Notes: generated by a model from the sequence alone, not told the origin. A stretch of DNA of 14,921 nucleotides from Saprospiraceae bacterium (GCA_016787375.1 JAEUUM010000126.1:1-14921); one strand, 5' to 3'. Shown: positions 7,104 to 14,455, counted from the stretch's first letter. Translations and numbers: made by a program.

Positions 7104-7900
7104 AATCGTTTTTGACATGCTTGTTATTTGGTCTTCAATTTCTTGTTTATAGTCAGGATAGTTCATTGGTTATCAGAAATCTAAGTGTGCCAAACAACGA
7201 AAAAGTTCTTTATGATAAGTTCCAAAATATCTATGTGACAACCAGTGATCCTGCCTTGGTTCAATTTGATGAAAAAGGAATAAAAAAATCCCAGTTTAAC
7301 GAATTCAAATACGGAAAATTCACATTGGTTGATCTGAATAATCCTCTCAGTATTCTAATATACTATGGCGATTTTGGCATTGTACAGATACTGGATCGAA
7401 ATCTCACTCTACAATCTGAAATAAACCTCAGATCACTCGGCTATCAAACAAACACTGCTATTGGCTTAGGTGCAGATAATAATATTTGGTTTTATAATCT
7501 TGAAAAACTCAGGTTGATTAAGATTGATCCTACTGGTAAAATTATCAGAAAAAGCAACGAACTAATTGGGCTTATTGGTAAGTCCATAATAAAAGGTCAG
7601 ATTTGGGAGCAGGACAATTTTTTGCTTGCCAGAGCACCCGGATTTGGCTGGATGCTATTTGATGATTTCGGAGGATACATTCAAACACTTCCTCTTCCTG
7701 ATGATGAAATACAATATTTCAGCAATGACAAAATATCATACAGAACTGATGACCAGATAAATATCCTTGATTTAAATAGTATGAGAGTAAAATCATACCC
7801 TATTCCAGGCCTTGTAGATCCGGCTAAAGATGTTCAGTTTATTAATGGTTGTTGGATCGAGCGTTCGACCGATTCAATAAAGATATACAGTTTGAAATAA
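7100..7900 (+). CDS. Secreted protein of unknown function, beta-propeller-like
   Basis: I do not recognise a named family. The protein has 266 residues, with an N-terminal signal peptide (MKSFLTCLLFGLQFLVYS, likely cut near residue 18-19) and then soluble sequence rich in beta strands. Repeating segments such as DKFQNIYVTTSDPALVQFDE, GADNNIWFYNLEKLRLIKID and FLLARAPGFGWMLFDDFGG resemble NHL/6-bladed propeller blades, so a periplasmic or surface propeller is my structural guess. I chose ATG 7100 over an earlier in-frame Met at 7064 because it gives a clean signal peptide and forms an ATGA overlap with the lpxH stop. The coupling suggests coexpression with lipid A synthesis, but no function follows from that. 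No catalytic motif was seen. Confidence 0.75.
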   Translation: MKSFLTCLLFGLQFLVYSQDSSLVIRNLSVPNNEKVLYDKFQNIYVTTSDPALVQFDEKGIKKSQFNEFKYGKFTLVDLNNPLSILIYYGDFGIVQILDRNLTLQSEINLRSLGYQTNTAIGLGADNNIWFYNLEKLRLIKIDPTGKIIRKSNELIGLIGKSIIKGQIWEQDNFLLARAPGFGWMLFDDFGGYIQTLPLPDDEIQYFSNDKISYRTDDQINILDLNSMRVKSYPIPGLVDPAKDVQFINGCWIERSTDSIKIYSLK

Positions 7901-7937
7901 AAAGCCTTCGACCTTTTCAAGATTTTAAGGAACGAAG
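7896..7937 (-). terminator. Probable intrinsic terminator after frr
   Basis: Arms CTTCG (7906-7910) and CGAAG (7933-7937) enclose CCTT / AAGG (7912-7915 / 7927-7930) with a small internal bulge. Read on the minus strand the stem is followed by GCTTTTTATTT. It sits 19 nt after the frr stop. On the plus strand the stem is followed by A residues, so it would not serve the propeller-like gene. Confidence 0.4.
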
Positions 7938-7955
7938 AAAATAAAAGAAACCACT

Positions 7956-8522
7956 TTAAACTGTCATTATCTCTTTTTCTTTAGCTGAAACAATTGCATC
8001 GATTTTTTCTACGTAACCATTAACCATCTTTTGAGTTTCCTCCTCTTTTCTTTTGCCAAAATCTTCAGGCAGGCCATCCTTAATCGCCTTTTTGAAAATT
8101 TCCATAGCTTCTCTGCGAGCATTTCTGAGCCCGACTTTGGATTCCTCTCCAAGATGTTTAGCTTGCTTTACCAAATCTTTTCGTCGCTCTTCAGTTAGGG
8201 GCGGAATTATTATTCTAACGGTTTCACCGTCATTTTGAGGTGTAACACCCATGTTGGCTTCAAATATTGCTCTTTCAATATTTGCGAGCATTTTTTTCTC
8301 CCATGGTTGAATGGTAATCGTCCTTGCATCAGATGTTGCAACGTTTGCAACCTGACTCAATAAAGTAGGTGAGCCATAATATTCCACAAGCAGGCCCTCA
8401 AGCATACTGGTTGACGCTTTACCGGTTCGTAGTTTGGAAAGTTCCTTTTGAAGGTGTTCCAAAGAATGATCCATTGCATCTTTGGCTTTTTGAATTACTA
8501 CTTGTATGTCTTGTTCAGTCAT
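7956..8522 (-). CDS. frr: Ribosome recycling factor
   Basis: Splits post-termination ribosomes together with EF-G. The 188 residues from ATG 8522 cover the whole family length (about 185). Recognisable segments: HLQKELSKLRTGKAS near residue 25, YYGSPTLLSQVANV near 47, the ARTITIQPWEKKML strand, the IIIPPLTEERRKDLVKQAK hinge region, and the RNARREAM helix containing the conserved Arg pair. I chose ATG 8522 rather than a TTG at 8546 that would add eight residues, because that TTG is part of a TATATTTG promoter element and therefore outside the transcript. It is a single-gene unit: its own promoter lies upstream and the preceding peptidase gene has a likely terminator. Confidence 0.97.
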   Translation of the reverse strand: MTEQDIQVVIQKAKDAMDHSLEHLQKELSKLRTGKASTSMLEGLLVEYYGSPTLLSQVANVATSDARTITIQPWEKKMLANIERAIFEANMGVTPQNDGETVRIIIPPLTEERRKDLVKQAKHLGEESKVGLRNARREAMEIFKKAIKDGLPEDFGKRKEEETQKMVNGYVEKIDAIVSAKEKEIMTV

Positions 8523-8543
8523 GGTTATGCAGATATTATTTTG

Positions 8544-8551
8544 CAAATATA
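8544..8551 (-). promoter_or_regulatory. -7 promoter element for frr
   Basis: The minus strand reads TATATTTG, an exact TAnnTTTG match 21 nt before ATG 8522. The nearest TTTG upstream is about 26 nt away, too far for a confident -33 element. Confidence 0.5.
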
Positions 8552-8577
8552 CAAAGCATTTTAAAAATCAGTTTCTC

Positions 8578-8621
8578 CAAAAATAATAAAACAGGAATTA
8601 CAACGAAGCAACCCCTGTTTT
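8578..8621 (-). terminator. Probable intrinsic terminator after the zinc peptidase gene
   Basis: A perfect 8-bp stem, AAAACAGG (8588-8595) with CCTGTTTT (8614-8621), has an 18-nt loop. On the minus strand it is followed by ATTATTTTTG. It begins 17 nt after the peptidase stop codon and separates that gene from the frr promoter. The long loop lowers confidence. Confidence 0.5.
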
Positions 8622-8638
8622 ACCAATATTTTAATTGC

Positions 8639-9322
8639 TTAATCTCGTCTTCCCAACATCATGAAAACCAAGTACAAAAGTTGAGTTATTGCTGCTAAAG
8701 CAGCTACAACATAAGTTAAAGCAGCCCATTTCAGTGCATCTTTTGCACCGTCATACTCCACTCCTATAGCTGTGTTAGTGTTTTTTAGCCAAACAAGTGC
8801 TCTTCTACTCGCATCAAACTCTACAGGTAGGGTTATCAAACTAAATAATGTTGTCACAGCAAAAGCCGCAATGGCAACCATCAAAATTACCGGACTTTTT
8901 AGAGAGGTCATTCCAACGATACCAAACATGAACAGGTACTGTTGCAAATTTGCTGAAATATTTACAATCGGAACCAATCTTGATCTCATTGTTAAAGCGG
9001 TATAGGCTGTAGCATGTTGTACAGCATGACCACATTCATGGGCTGCAACTGCCGCTGCTGAAACATGATTGCCGTAATATACATCATGACTTAAGTTTAC
9101 CGTTTTATTCGCAGGATTGTAATGGTCCGTTAGTGATCCTTCGACTGCAGTTACTTCAACATCATAAATGTTATAGTACTTTAGCATAGCATTTGCTACA
9201 TCTCTGCCCGTCATACCACTCGCAACTGGAACTTGAGCATAATGGTTAAATTTGCCTTTTAATCTTGCACTTACAATCATTCCAATGACTCCGAATAGTG
9301 CACTTATTATAAATAACATCAT
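8639..9322 (-). CDS. YugP-type membrane zinc metallopeptidase
   Basis: Predicted membrane-embedded zinc protease of the YugP / Zn_peptidase_2 family; substrates are unknown. The 227-residue length matches B. subtilis YugP (about 225). Layout: N-terminal TM (about 1-19), a soluble stretch with SGMTGRDVA and SLTDHYNP, the zinc motif HECGH at 95-99, then hydrophobic segments at about 127-163 and 199-222, with LPVEFDASRRAL around 165-176 supplying a conserved Glu. The two His of HECGH are probable zinc ligands and its Glu the catalytic base, inferred from the HExxH pattern. The reading frame has TTG-ATG-ATG in tandem at 9325-9317; I use the first ATG. It lies 51 bp downstream of nadA without an obvious terminator between them, so it may be cotranscribed with nadA. 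Confidence 0.88.
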   Translation of the reverse strand: MMLFIISALFGVIGMIVSARLKGKFNHYAQVPVASGMTGRDVANAMLKYYNIYDVEVTAVEGSLTDHYNPANKTVNLSHDVYYGNHVSAAAVAAHECGHAVQHATAYTALTMRSRLVPIVNISANLQQYLFMFGIVGMTSLKSPVILMVAIAAFAVTTLFSLITLPVEFDASRRALVWLKNTNTAIGVEYDGAKDALKWAALTYVVAALAAITQLLYLVFMMLGRRD

Positions 9323-9373
9323 CAATAAAATATTTTTGTTCTGATAGTAAACAAAATGAATGTTTAAAAAGTT

Positions 9374-10390
9374 CTAAGGTTTTCCTAATCCCGCCTTGGC
9401 CGATACTTCGAGCATTCTTTGAATCGAATACTTTCCTTTTTCAATAACCCAATCTGGCAGTGTGATTTCCGGTAGTTCGTATTTCATGCAAGTGTACAAT
9501 TTTTCCAGGGTATTTCTTTTCATGTGTGGACATTCATTGCAAGCACATTGATTATCAGGTGGAGCAGGAATAAAAGTTTTATTTGGGCTTGCCTTTTCCA
9601 TTTGATAAATAATGCCGGCTTCAGTAGCTACAATAAATACACTGGCTGAATCAGTTTGAGTAAACTTTAATAATCCACTTGTAGAACCTATATAATGGGC
9701 ATTTTCAAGTATATGGGGTTCACATTCCGGATGCGCTATTAGTTTAGCATCAGGATGTCTGTGCATGAGTTGCGTAATTTTCTCTTTTGAGAAAATTTCA
9801 TGAACCATACAGGCTCCATCCCAAAGGACCATGTCTCTTCCGGTTTTTTTGATTAGATATTTACCCAAATTCCTGTCAGGTGCAAAAATAATTTTCTTGT
9901 CGGCGGGTATACTTTCGATAATCTGAACAGCGTTGGTTGATGTACAACAAATATCAGTTAGGGTTTTAAGTTCAGCTGAACAATTTATATAACTCACGAC
10001 TACATGATCAGGATATTTTTCTTTGAATTTCTTAAACAATGGAGCCGGGCATGAATCTGCCAATGAACAACCAGCTTTCAAGTCAGGCAAAATGACTTTT
10101 TTATTGGGAGATAACATCTTAGCAGTTTCAGCCATGAAGTGTACACCTGCAAATACGATTATGTCTGCTTTTGTTTTTGCTGCCTCTTGTGATAATCCCA
10201 AACTATCTCCAACAAAATCCGCGAGATCCTGAATTTCTGATTCCTGATAATAATGGGCTAAAATTACAGCATTTTTCTCTTTTTTTAGTTTCATGATCTC
10301 TTCCTCAAAGTTCAAGGTAGGATCAATATCCAAGGCAAGATAGCCCCGTCTACTAAGCTCGTTTACAGCTTCCTGATAATTATGAGACAT
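9374..10390 (-). CDS. nadA: Quinolinate synthase
   Basis: 4Fe-4S enzyme of 338 residues that condenses iminoaspartate with dihydroxyacetone phosphate to quinolinate, the precursor of NAD. Motifs: AVILAHYYQ at 41-49, GDSLGLSQEA near 61, AGVHFMAETAK at 81-91, KAGCSLADSC at 105-114, ICCTSTNA at 147-154, WDGACMVHE at 190-198 and the C-terminal Cys cluster C282-x-C284-x-x-C287. By comparison with known NadA proteins, C108, C194 and C287 are the likely cluster ligands. The usual partners nadB (aspartate oxidase) and nadC are not in the window. Quinolinate can also arise from the 3-hydroxyanthranilate dioxygenase product encoded about 3 kb away. It has its own -7 element upstream. Confidence 0.97.
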   Translation of the reverse strand: MSHNYQEAVNELSRRGYLALDIDPTLNFEEEIMKLKKEKNAVILAHYYQESEIQDLADFVGDSLGLSQEAAKTKADIIVFAGVHFMAETAKMLSPNKKVILPDLKAGCSLADSCPAPLFKKFKEKYPDHVVVSYINCSAELKTLTDICCTSTNAVQIIESIPADKKIIFAPDRNLGKYLIKKTGRDMVLWDGACMVHEIFSKEKITQLMHRHPDAKLIAHPECEPHILENAHYIGSTSGLLKFTQTDSASVFIVATEAGIIYQMEKASPNKTFIPAPPDNQCACNECPHMKRNTLEKLYTCMKYELPEITLPDWVIEKGKYSIQRMLEVSAKAGLGKP

Positions 10391-10424
10391 TTTTTTAATT
10401 AATCTTGTTTGAAAATAATCGAGG

Positions 10425-10432
10425 CAAAAATA
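10425..10432 (-). promoter_or_regulatory. Candidate -7 promoter element for nadA
   Basis: The minus strand reads TATTTTTG, an exact TAnnTTTG match 34 nt before the nadA ATG and just after the DUF4230 stop codon. No clear -33 element was found, so nadA may also receive read-through from the envelope genes upstream. Confidence 0.4.
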
Positions 10433-10438
10433 TTCAAA

Positions 10439-11029
10439 TTATTTTATGAATGGCTCCTTCTGAAGATTTATTTGCCAACCCTGGCTTGCGACTAAAGATT
10501 CCAGTGTTGCTAATATACTATCCTTTTGTTCTTCTGCCTTTTTCATCAAATCACTTTGTTTTACCTTTCCAATTATAAAATCTTTGGCATTTTGATTTAA
10601 TCGATTATAATCTTCATTTGTAAATGAATTGAAAGTGCCTTGAGTGATGTCATAATAATCAATTGTATGATCAATAGACAATATCTGCGGTTTTCCTATT
10701 GGCCCGATATTAATGGTCCTGGTTTTTGCATCACTCGTAATTGCAAGTCTTTCAAAATCATAACCTACTGAAACTTTAGCTTTAACCCTTAATAATGCCT
10801 TCTTGCGAAAAAGTGAAAAATCGATTCCGTAATAATCTTTGTAATCGTAAACTTCTGAAAAATATCCTTCTACAGCAACAAGTTTTGTGACTTTCTTAAT
10901 GCTCTCTAGTAAAACAACCGCCTCAGAAGAAACTTTCTTTTGAGTCAAATCTCTGTAAAAATCAGCAACCCAAAAACCTGCTAAAAGCAAAAAAACAACA
11001 ACAAAAGCATAAATTATCTTCTTGAGCAT
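10439..11029 (-). CDS. DUF4230 family membrane-anchored protein
   Basis: Protein of 196 residues with an N-terminal TM anchor (about 4-22) and an exported alpha/beta domain. The stretch VVLLESIKKVTKLVAVEGYFSEVYDY and the later VGYDFERLAI and RTINIGPIGKPQILSIDHTI segments match what I recall of DUF4230, a family without an assigned biochemical function. The C terminus has a charged helix (KQSDLMKKAEEQKDSI). ATG 11029 is preferred to a TTG two codons upstream. It begins 21 bp after the stop of the DUF3108 gene, in the same direction, so both probably belong to one transcript with the flippase-like gene; an envelope role is inferred from the anchor and neighbours only. Confidence 0.75.
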   Translation of the reverse strand: MLKKIIYAFVVVFLLLAGFWVADFYRDLTQKKVSSEAVVLLESIKKVTKLVAVEGYFSEVYDYKDYYGIDFSLFRKKALLRVKAKVSVGYDFERLAITSDAKTRTINIGPIGKPQILSIDHTIDYYDITQGTFNSFTNEDYNRLNQNAKDFIIGKVKQSDLMKKAEEQKDSILATLESLVASQGWQINLQKEPFIK

Positions 11030-11050
11030 AACCAACTAAAGTATAAAAAA

Positions 11051-11884
11051 TTATGATTTTGCGGTAAGTGGATACTTTAACCCTTTGTAATCTTTCAATA
11101 CTATTTTCACTGACCCGATACTTACCGGAGATTCAATATAGATCGGGATGCGATTATTGTCATCGGAAACCCAAATGTCCATTTGAGTGCCTTCTTTGAA
11201 AACCTCACCACTAATAACATCCGGAGAAAATTTAAAGGCTTTATATTTACCACTACCTTTTACACTTAGATCTTTATATCGACCTTTGTATTTAACATTC
11301 AGTGGCCAAACTTCTTTATCCATAAAAATCTTAACAGGAAACTCTTGACCCTTATTGAATTTTTCGTATTCAAAATTTCTCGTATGATAAATTATTGATA
11401 TTAGGTCATGCATGCATTCTGTAAGCTTGTACTCCTTCTTTTGAGCATCTTTAACAGTTGATCCTCGGTAAGATATCACCTTACCGGCTTGCTGATCAAA
11501 AATCATTTTTTCATAAAGCTTATAGGAGCCTTCAGAAACATCTCGGATAGCCATACTTGGTAACAAAGTAGTTTTGTCTACATAGGTATCATAACTGTCG
11601 CGAACTTTGAAAAACCATTCATAAGATGAGTATGTTTTGCCTTTTACACTGAGATGATACTGGTCGCCTTCATCAATAACTTTAAAAACAGCTTCCCCCG
11701 CAGGTAACCAAACAAAATTCCAGTTATAATATACCTTGTAAGTTACTTCTTCACCACCTTTAAATGTCCAGTTGTTAATAGAACAAGGATCATACATTTC
11801 AACCGGCTTAACCGTACTGCGAAATTGCAACGAAATTAATGACAAAAACAAAACACTAGCCAATATCCATTTCCTGTTTTCCAT
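11051..11884 (-). CDS. DUF3108 family secreted protein
   Basis: Exported protein of 277 residues. An N-terminal hydrophobic signal (residues about 5-20, after MENRK) is followed by a beta-rich body: FKGGEEVTYKVYYNWNFVWL near residue 42, AGEAVFKV, DSYDTYVDKTTLLPSM near 96 and a C-terminal GSVKIVLKDY strand. This order of segments matches DUF3108 (PF11306), whose function is not established, though lipoprotein or LPS-binding-like folds have been suggested for similar envelope proteins. Its first 29 bases overlap the 3' end of the upstream flippase-like gene, implying coupled translation. A single Cys near residue 33 follows the signal peptide but has no lipobox. Confidence 0.78.
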   Translation of the reverse strand: MENRKWILASVLFLSLISLQFRSTVKPVEMYDPCSINNWTFKGGEEVTYKVYYNWNFVWLPAGEAVFKVIDEGDQYHLSVKGKTYSSYEWFFKVRDSYDTYVDKTTLLPSMAIRDVSEGSYKLYEKMIFDQQAGKVISYRGSTVKDAQKKEYKLTECMHDLISIIYHTRNFEYEKFNKGQEFPVKIFMDKEVWPLNVKYKGRYKDLSVKGSGKYKAFKFSPDVISGEVFKEGTQMDIWVSDDNNRIPIYIESPVSIGSVKIVLKDYKGLKYPLTAKS

Positions 11885-12785
11885 AACTTTTATTTAAAAA
11901 CTTTACAAATAAAAAGTATAAACCAATTAACGAGGGTAACAAAATATTTATTATCCATAATAAAATACTACTCAAACTACTATCCAACTCACTAACCCCT
12001 AACTTACCTAACACAAATATCGCTATTCCCGTTCTGCCAATCAAGCCCATCCAGCTCAACACAGGTAAAATAGACTGAATAAAGAACACAGAAACCACAC
12101 CGAAAAACAAATAACCAATTGGTAATTTATCATCAAATACACATAACAAAAACATATACTGAATAACATAGGTAAAATAGCGTAAACCAGCATATATCAA
12201 TGCTTTATACAAGTCTGTTCTATTAATTATTTTAAGATAACCAATGTACAATTCCTTTATCTTTTGTTTAAAAGGTGTGTAATGAAATAGCTTTCTAAAC
12301 AATTCAATCCTTGCATAAAACCAAAAAATGATTAACAAAAGTATAACGAATATTATCATCCCCATGAAGAAGTATGAAACAGGAAAAAGAGGTGCCGAAA
12401 TTATAAAAGTCAAATAATTTACCCCTCCGATTCCTATTGCCATTAACCATAAAAGCTGACACCAATTACCCCAAAAAATAGCGGAAAGTGCTGCCGGCCA
12501 ATCTTCCTGCTTTAACCAAATCAATCTACCTCCATAATCCCCGCTCTTTAAAGGAGTAATCGCTGAAAACGCGATTCCTGATAATAAAGACTTAATCAAA
12601 TCAACTTTGGAATACTTCTTATCCAGGTGTGAAAATTGATTAAATTTTAAAAGCTCAAAAAACCAATTTACAGGCATCAGCAAAAAAGCAAACAGCAAAT
12701 ACTCCCAATGAATCATTTCCAGACGAAATCTTTCATTAAAATTCTCTTCATACCGAATAAATTTATCGGTTATAAGAATTACCAT
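11856..12785 (-). CDS. Flippase-like multi-TM protein (LPG synthase TM-domain family)
   Basis: Integral inner-membrane protein with about seven TM helices from this ATG. TM segments fall near residues 26-44, 67-80, 98-128, 132-155, 192-214, 222-250 and 275-295. The TPLKSGDYGGR motif at 77-87 resembles the TPxRxGEYxGR motif in Bacteroidota proteins of the lysylphosphatidylglycerol-synthase TM / flippase-like family; the C-terminal transferase domain of true MprF is absent. The substrate is unknown. The start is a problem: the frame continues upstream to a stop at 12887-12885, and this extra stretch encodes a basic segment plus a convincing first TM helix, yet contains no ATG, GTG or TTG. The coordinates use the conservative ATG; the real start may be ATT near 12869-12861 or CTG 12806. 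It is the first gene of a run with DUF3108 (29-bp overlap) and DUF4230. Confidence 0.75.
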   Translation of the reverse strand: MVILITDKFIRYEENFNERFRLEMIHWEYLLFAFLLMPVNWFFELLKFNQFSHLDKKYSKVDLIKSLLSGIAFSAITPLKSGDYGGRLIWLKQEDWPAALSAIFWGNWCQLLWLMAIGIGGVNYLTFIISAPLFPVSYFFMGMIIFVILLLIIFWFYARIELFRKLFHYTPFKQKIKELYIGYLKIINRTDLYKALIYAGLRYFTYVIQYMFLLCVFDDKLPIGYLFFGVVSVFFIQSILPVLSWMGLIGRTGIAIFVLGKLGVSELDSSLSSILLWIINILLPSLIGLYFLFVKFLNKSYGKQEMDIG

Positions 12786-12901
12786 GAGTAATAAGACAAT
12801 AGCCAGTATTAAAAAACGATACTTCCTGAAATCAAAAAACCTAAATTGCTTCCTTGGATTAATAATAATTAGATTGTAGAATAATTAATAAAGATGGTTC
12901 A

Positions 12902-12909
12902 TATATTTG
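12902..12909 (+). promoter_or_regulatory. -7 promoter element for ruvC
   Basis: TATATTTG, an exact TAnnTTTG match 17 nt before the TTG start of ruvC. A TTG at 12874-12876 is 25 nt upstream, longer than usual for a -33 element. I found no matching element for the divergent flippase-like gene. Confidence 0.5.
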
Positions 12910-12926
12910 ATGCAAATAAATAACAA

Positions 12927-13493
12927 TTGACTAAACAAATTTCACATAAAATTTTAGGTGTTGATCCGGGAACAAATTTCTTAGGATATGCCATCATTGA
13001 GACCATCTGCGATCCACCTAAAGTTTTAGCCCTTGACACTATTAATTTGTCCAAATACAAAGACCATCAAACAAAATTAATGCATATTCATCGTGAAATA
13101 ACTTATTTGATTGAGAAGTTTCTTCCAAAACAACTAGCTATTGAAGCTCCATTTTATGCAAACAACATTCAATCTATGCTAAAACTAGGAAGAGCACAAG
13201 GTGTTGCCATAGCTGCTGCCATCAATATGGGTTTGGTCATTGAAGAATACTCACCAAAAAAAATAAAACAATCGATAACCGGTAATGGAAATGCTGCTAA
13301 AGAACAAGTTGCAGAAATGCTTAAACATCTTGTTGATATGAATGGTATGGTGTATGCTAAACTGGATGCTACTGATGCCTTAGCGGTTGCTCTTTGTCAC
13401 TATTCACAAAACAGCCTTCTTTCTAAAAATGTTAAGAAATTTTCAGGTTGGGCAGATTTTGTGAAGAATAATGAAAAGAAAATTAAAAATTAG
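12927..13493 (+). CDS. ruvC: Holliday junction resolvase RuvC
   Basis: Dimeric endonuclease that resolves Holliday junctions with RuvAB during recombinational repair. The 188 residues have the RNase H-like fold and complete catalytic set: D13 (GVDPGT), E73 (AIEAPFY) and D147/D150 (LDATDALAVALCH), equivalent to D7, E66, D138 and D141 of E. coli. The start is TTG 12927: an in-frame stop lies at 12921-12923, no ATG or GTG occurs before the essential first Asp, and the promoter element ends 17 nt upstream. It stands alone without ruvA or ruvB. Its last 11 bases, including the TAG, overlap the 3' end of the convergent HIT gene, leaving no space for a separate terminator. Confidence 0.95.
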   Translation: MTKQISHKILGVDPGTNFLGYAIIETICDPPKVLALDTINLSKYKDHQTKLMHIHREITYLIEKFLPKQLAIEAPFYANNIQSMLKLGRAQGVAIAAAINMGLVIEEYSPKKIKQSITGNGNAAKEQVAEMLKHLVDMNGMVYAKLDATDALAVALCHYSQNSLLSKNVKKFSGWADFVKNNEKKIKN

Positions 13494-13872
13494 TGGCAAT
13501 TTTATTAGCAAGCGCTGTAAGATCAGCCTGTGATATTCCAATTGATTTACCAAAAGTCATATCTTGTATTGCGTTTATAGGAATAAGATGAACATGTGCA
13601 TGAGGAACTTCAAGACCTATCACTGACACACCAATTTTTTTGCAATCAACCACCTTCTTTAATGCTTTAGCAACCTTTTTACTAAACAACATTAAATTAG
13701 TAAGAGATTCATCTGACATATCGAAAATATAATCAATTCCCATTTTTGGTATAACCAAAGTATGACCATAAGCCACAGGGTTTATATCTAAAAATGCGAG
13801 GTGTAAATCGTCCTCCGCTACCTTGTGACAAGGTATTTCACCAGAAATTATTTTTGAAAAAATATTACTCAT
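13483..13872 (-). CDS. HIT-family nucleotide-binding protein
   Basis: Histidine-triad protein of 129 residues, a nucleotide hydrolase/transferase superfamily acting on nucleoside phosphoramidates or dinucleoside polyphosphates; the physiological substrate is unknown. N-terminal FSKIISGEIPCHKVAED, the LDINPVAYGHTLVIPK strand-loop at 29-43 and the catalytic triad H91-x-H93-x-H95 (PHAHVHLIP) are all present, at normal Hint-subfamily length. It starts 3 bp after the greA stop codon, so it is cotranscribed with greA, an arrangement I recall from other Bacteroidota. Its 3' end overlaps convergent ruvC by 11 bp. Confidence 0.93.
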   Translation of the reverse strand: MSNIFSKIISGEIPCHKVAEDDLHLAFLDINPVAYGHTLVIPKMGIDYIFDMSDESLTNLMLFSKKVAKALKKVVDCKKIGVSVIGLEVPHAHVHLIPINAIQDMTFGKSIGISQADLTALANKIATNF

Positions 13873-13875
13873 ATT

Positions 13876-14349
13876 TTATAACGCAATATCTACGATTTCA
13901 AACTCCATGGCACCATTAGGAGTTTGGATGGTTGCTATTTCACCCAATTTTTTCCCTAAAAGTCCTTTACCTATAGGAGAATTTATTGAGATTTTCTTTT
14001 GTTTAATGTCAGCCTCACTTTCAGAAACAAGTTTATATGATATTTCAGCACCGTTTTTTAAGTTCTTAATGGTAACATTGCATAGTAATGATACTTTAGA
14101 AATATCAACTAAAGATTCATCTATGATGCGAACATTACCCAAAACCTTCTCTAGCTCATTAATTTTGAGTTCCAACATTCCTTGTGCATTTTTAGCGGCA
14201 TCATATTCAGCATTTTCAGAAAGATCTCCCTTTTCACGAGCCTCAGCAATAGCTCTGGCAACTTCCGGACGTCCATTAGATTTTAGATCTTCCAACTCGG
14301 CCTTGATCCTCTCATAACCCTCTTGAGTTAAATAAGAATAACCTGTCAT
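13876..14349 (-). CDS. greA: Transcription elongation factor GreA
   Basis: Stimulates transcript cleavage by backtracked RNA polymerase by inserting its coiled coil into the secondary channel. The 157 residues match the E. coli length (158). The N-terminal antiparallel coiled coil (about 8-75) carries the tip motif GDLSENAEYDAAK at 41-53, with the catalytic acidic residues D42 and E45. The C-terminal FKBP-like domain includes the SPIGKGLLGKKLGE signature at 124-137. The start ATG is at the expected position before YLTQEGYERIKAEL. First gene of a two-gene unit with the HIT protein; a strong terminator from the upstream gene ends just before it, so it needs its own promoter, which I could not identify with confidence. 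Confidence 0.97.
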   Translation of the reverse strand: MTGYSYLTQEGYERIKAELEDLKSNGRPEVARAIAEAREKGDLSENAEYDAAKNAQGMLELKINELEKVLGNVRIIDESLVDISKVSLLCNVTIKNLKNGAEISYKLVSESEADIKQKKISINSPIGKGLLGKKLGEIATIQTPNGAMEFEIVDIAL

Positions 14350-14379
14350 TGCAATAATTATTTAAAAAGTGTAAAGTAT

Positions 14380-14422
14380 TGAAAAGTAAAAACGTTTCCG
14401 AGTCTAGGATCCGGAAACGTTT
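14380..14422 (-). terminator. Strong intrinsic terminator after the PorV/PorQ-like gene
   Basis: An 11-bp perfect inverted repeat, AAACGTTTCCG (14390-14400) and CGGAAACGTTT (14412-14422), has an 11-nt loop. On the minus strand the stem runs into TTTTTACTTTTC. It lies 33 nt after the stop codon of the outer-membrane protein gene and insulates greA from it. Confidence 0.75.
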
Positions 14423-14455
14423 ACTATCTTAAAGTATTTAAAACGTATTTTTAAT

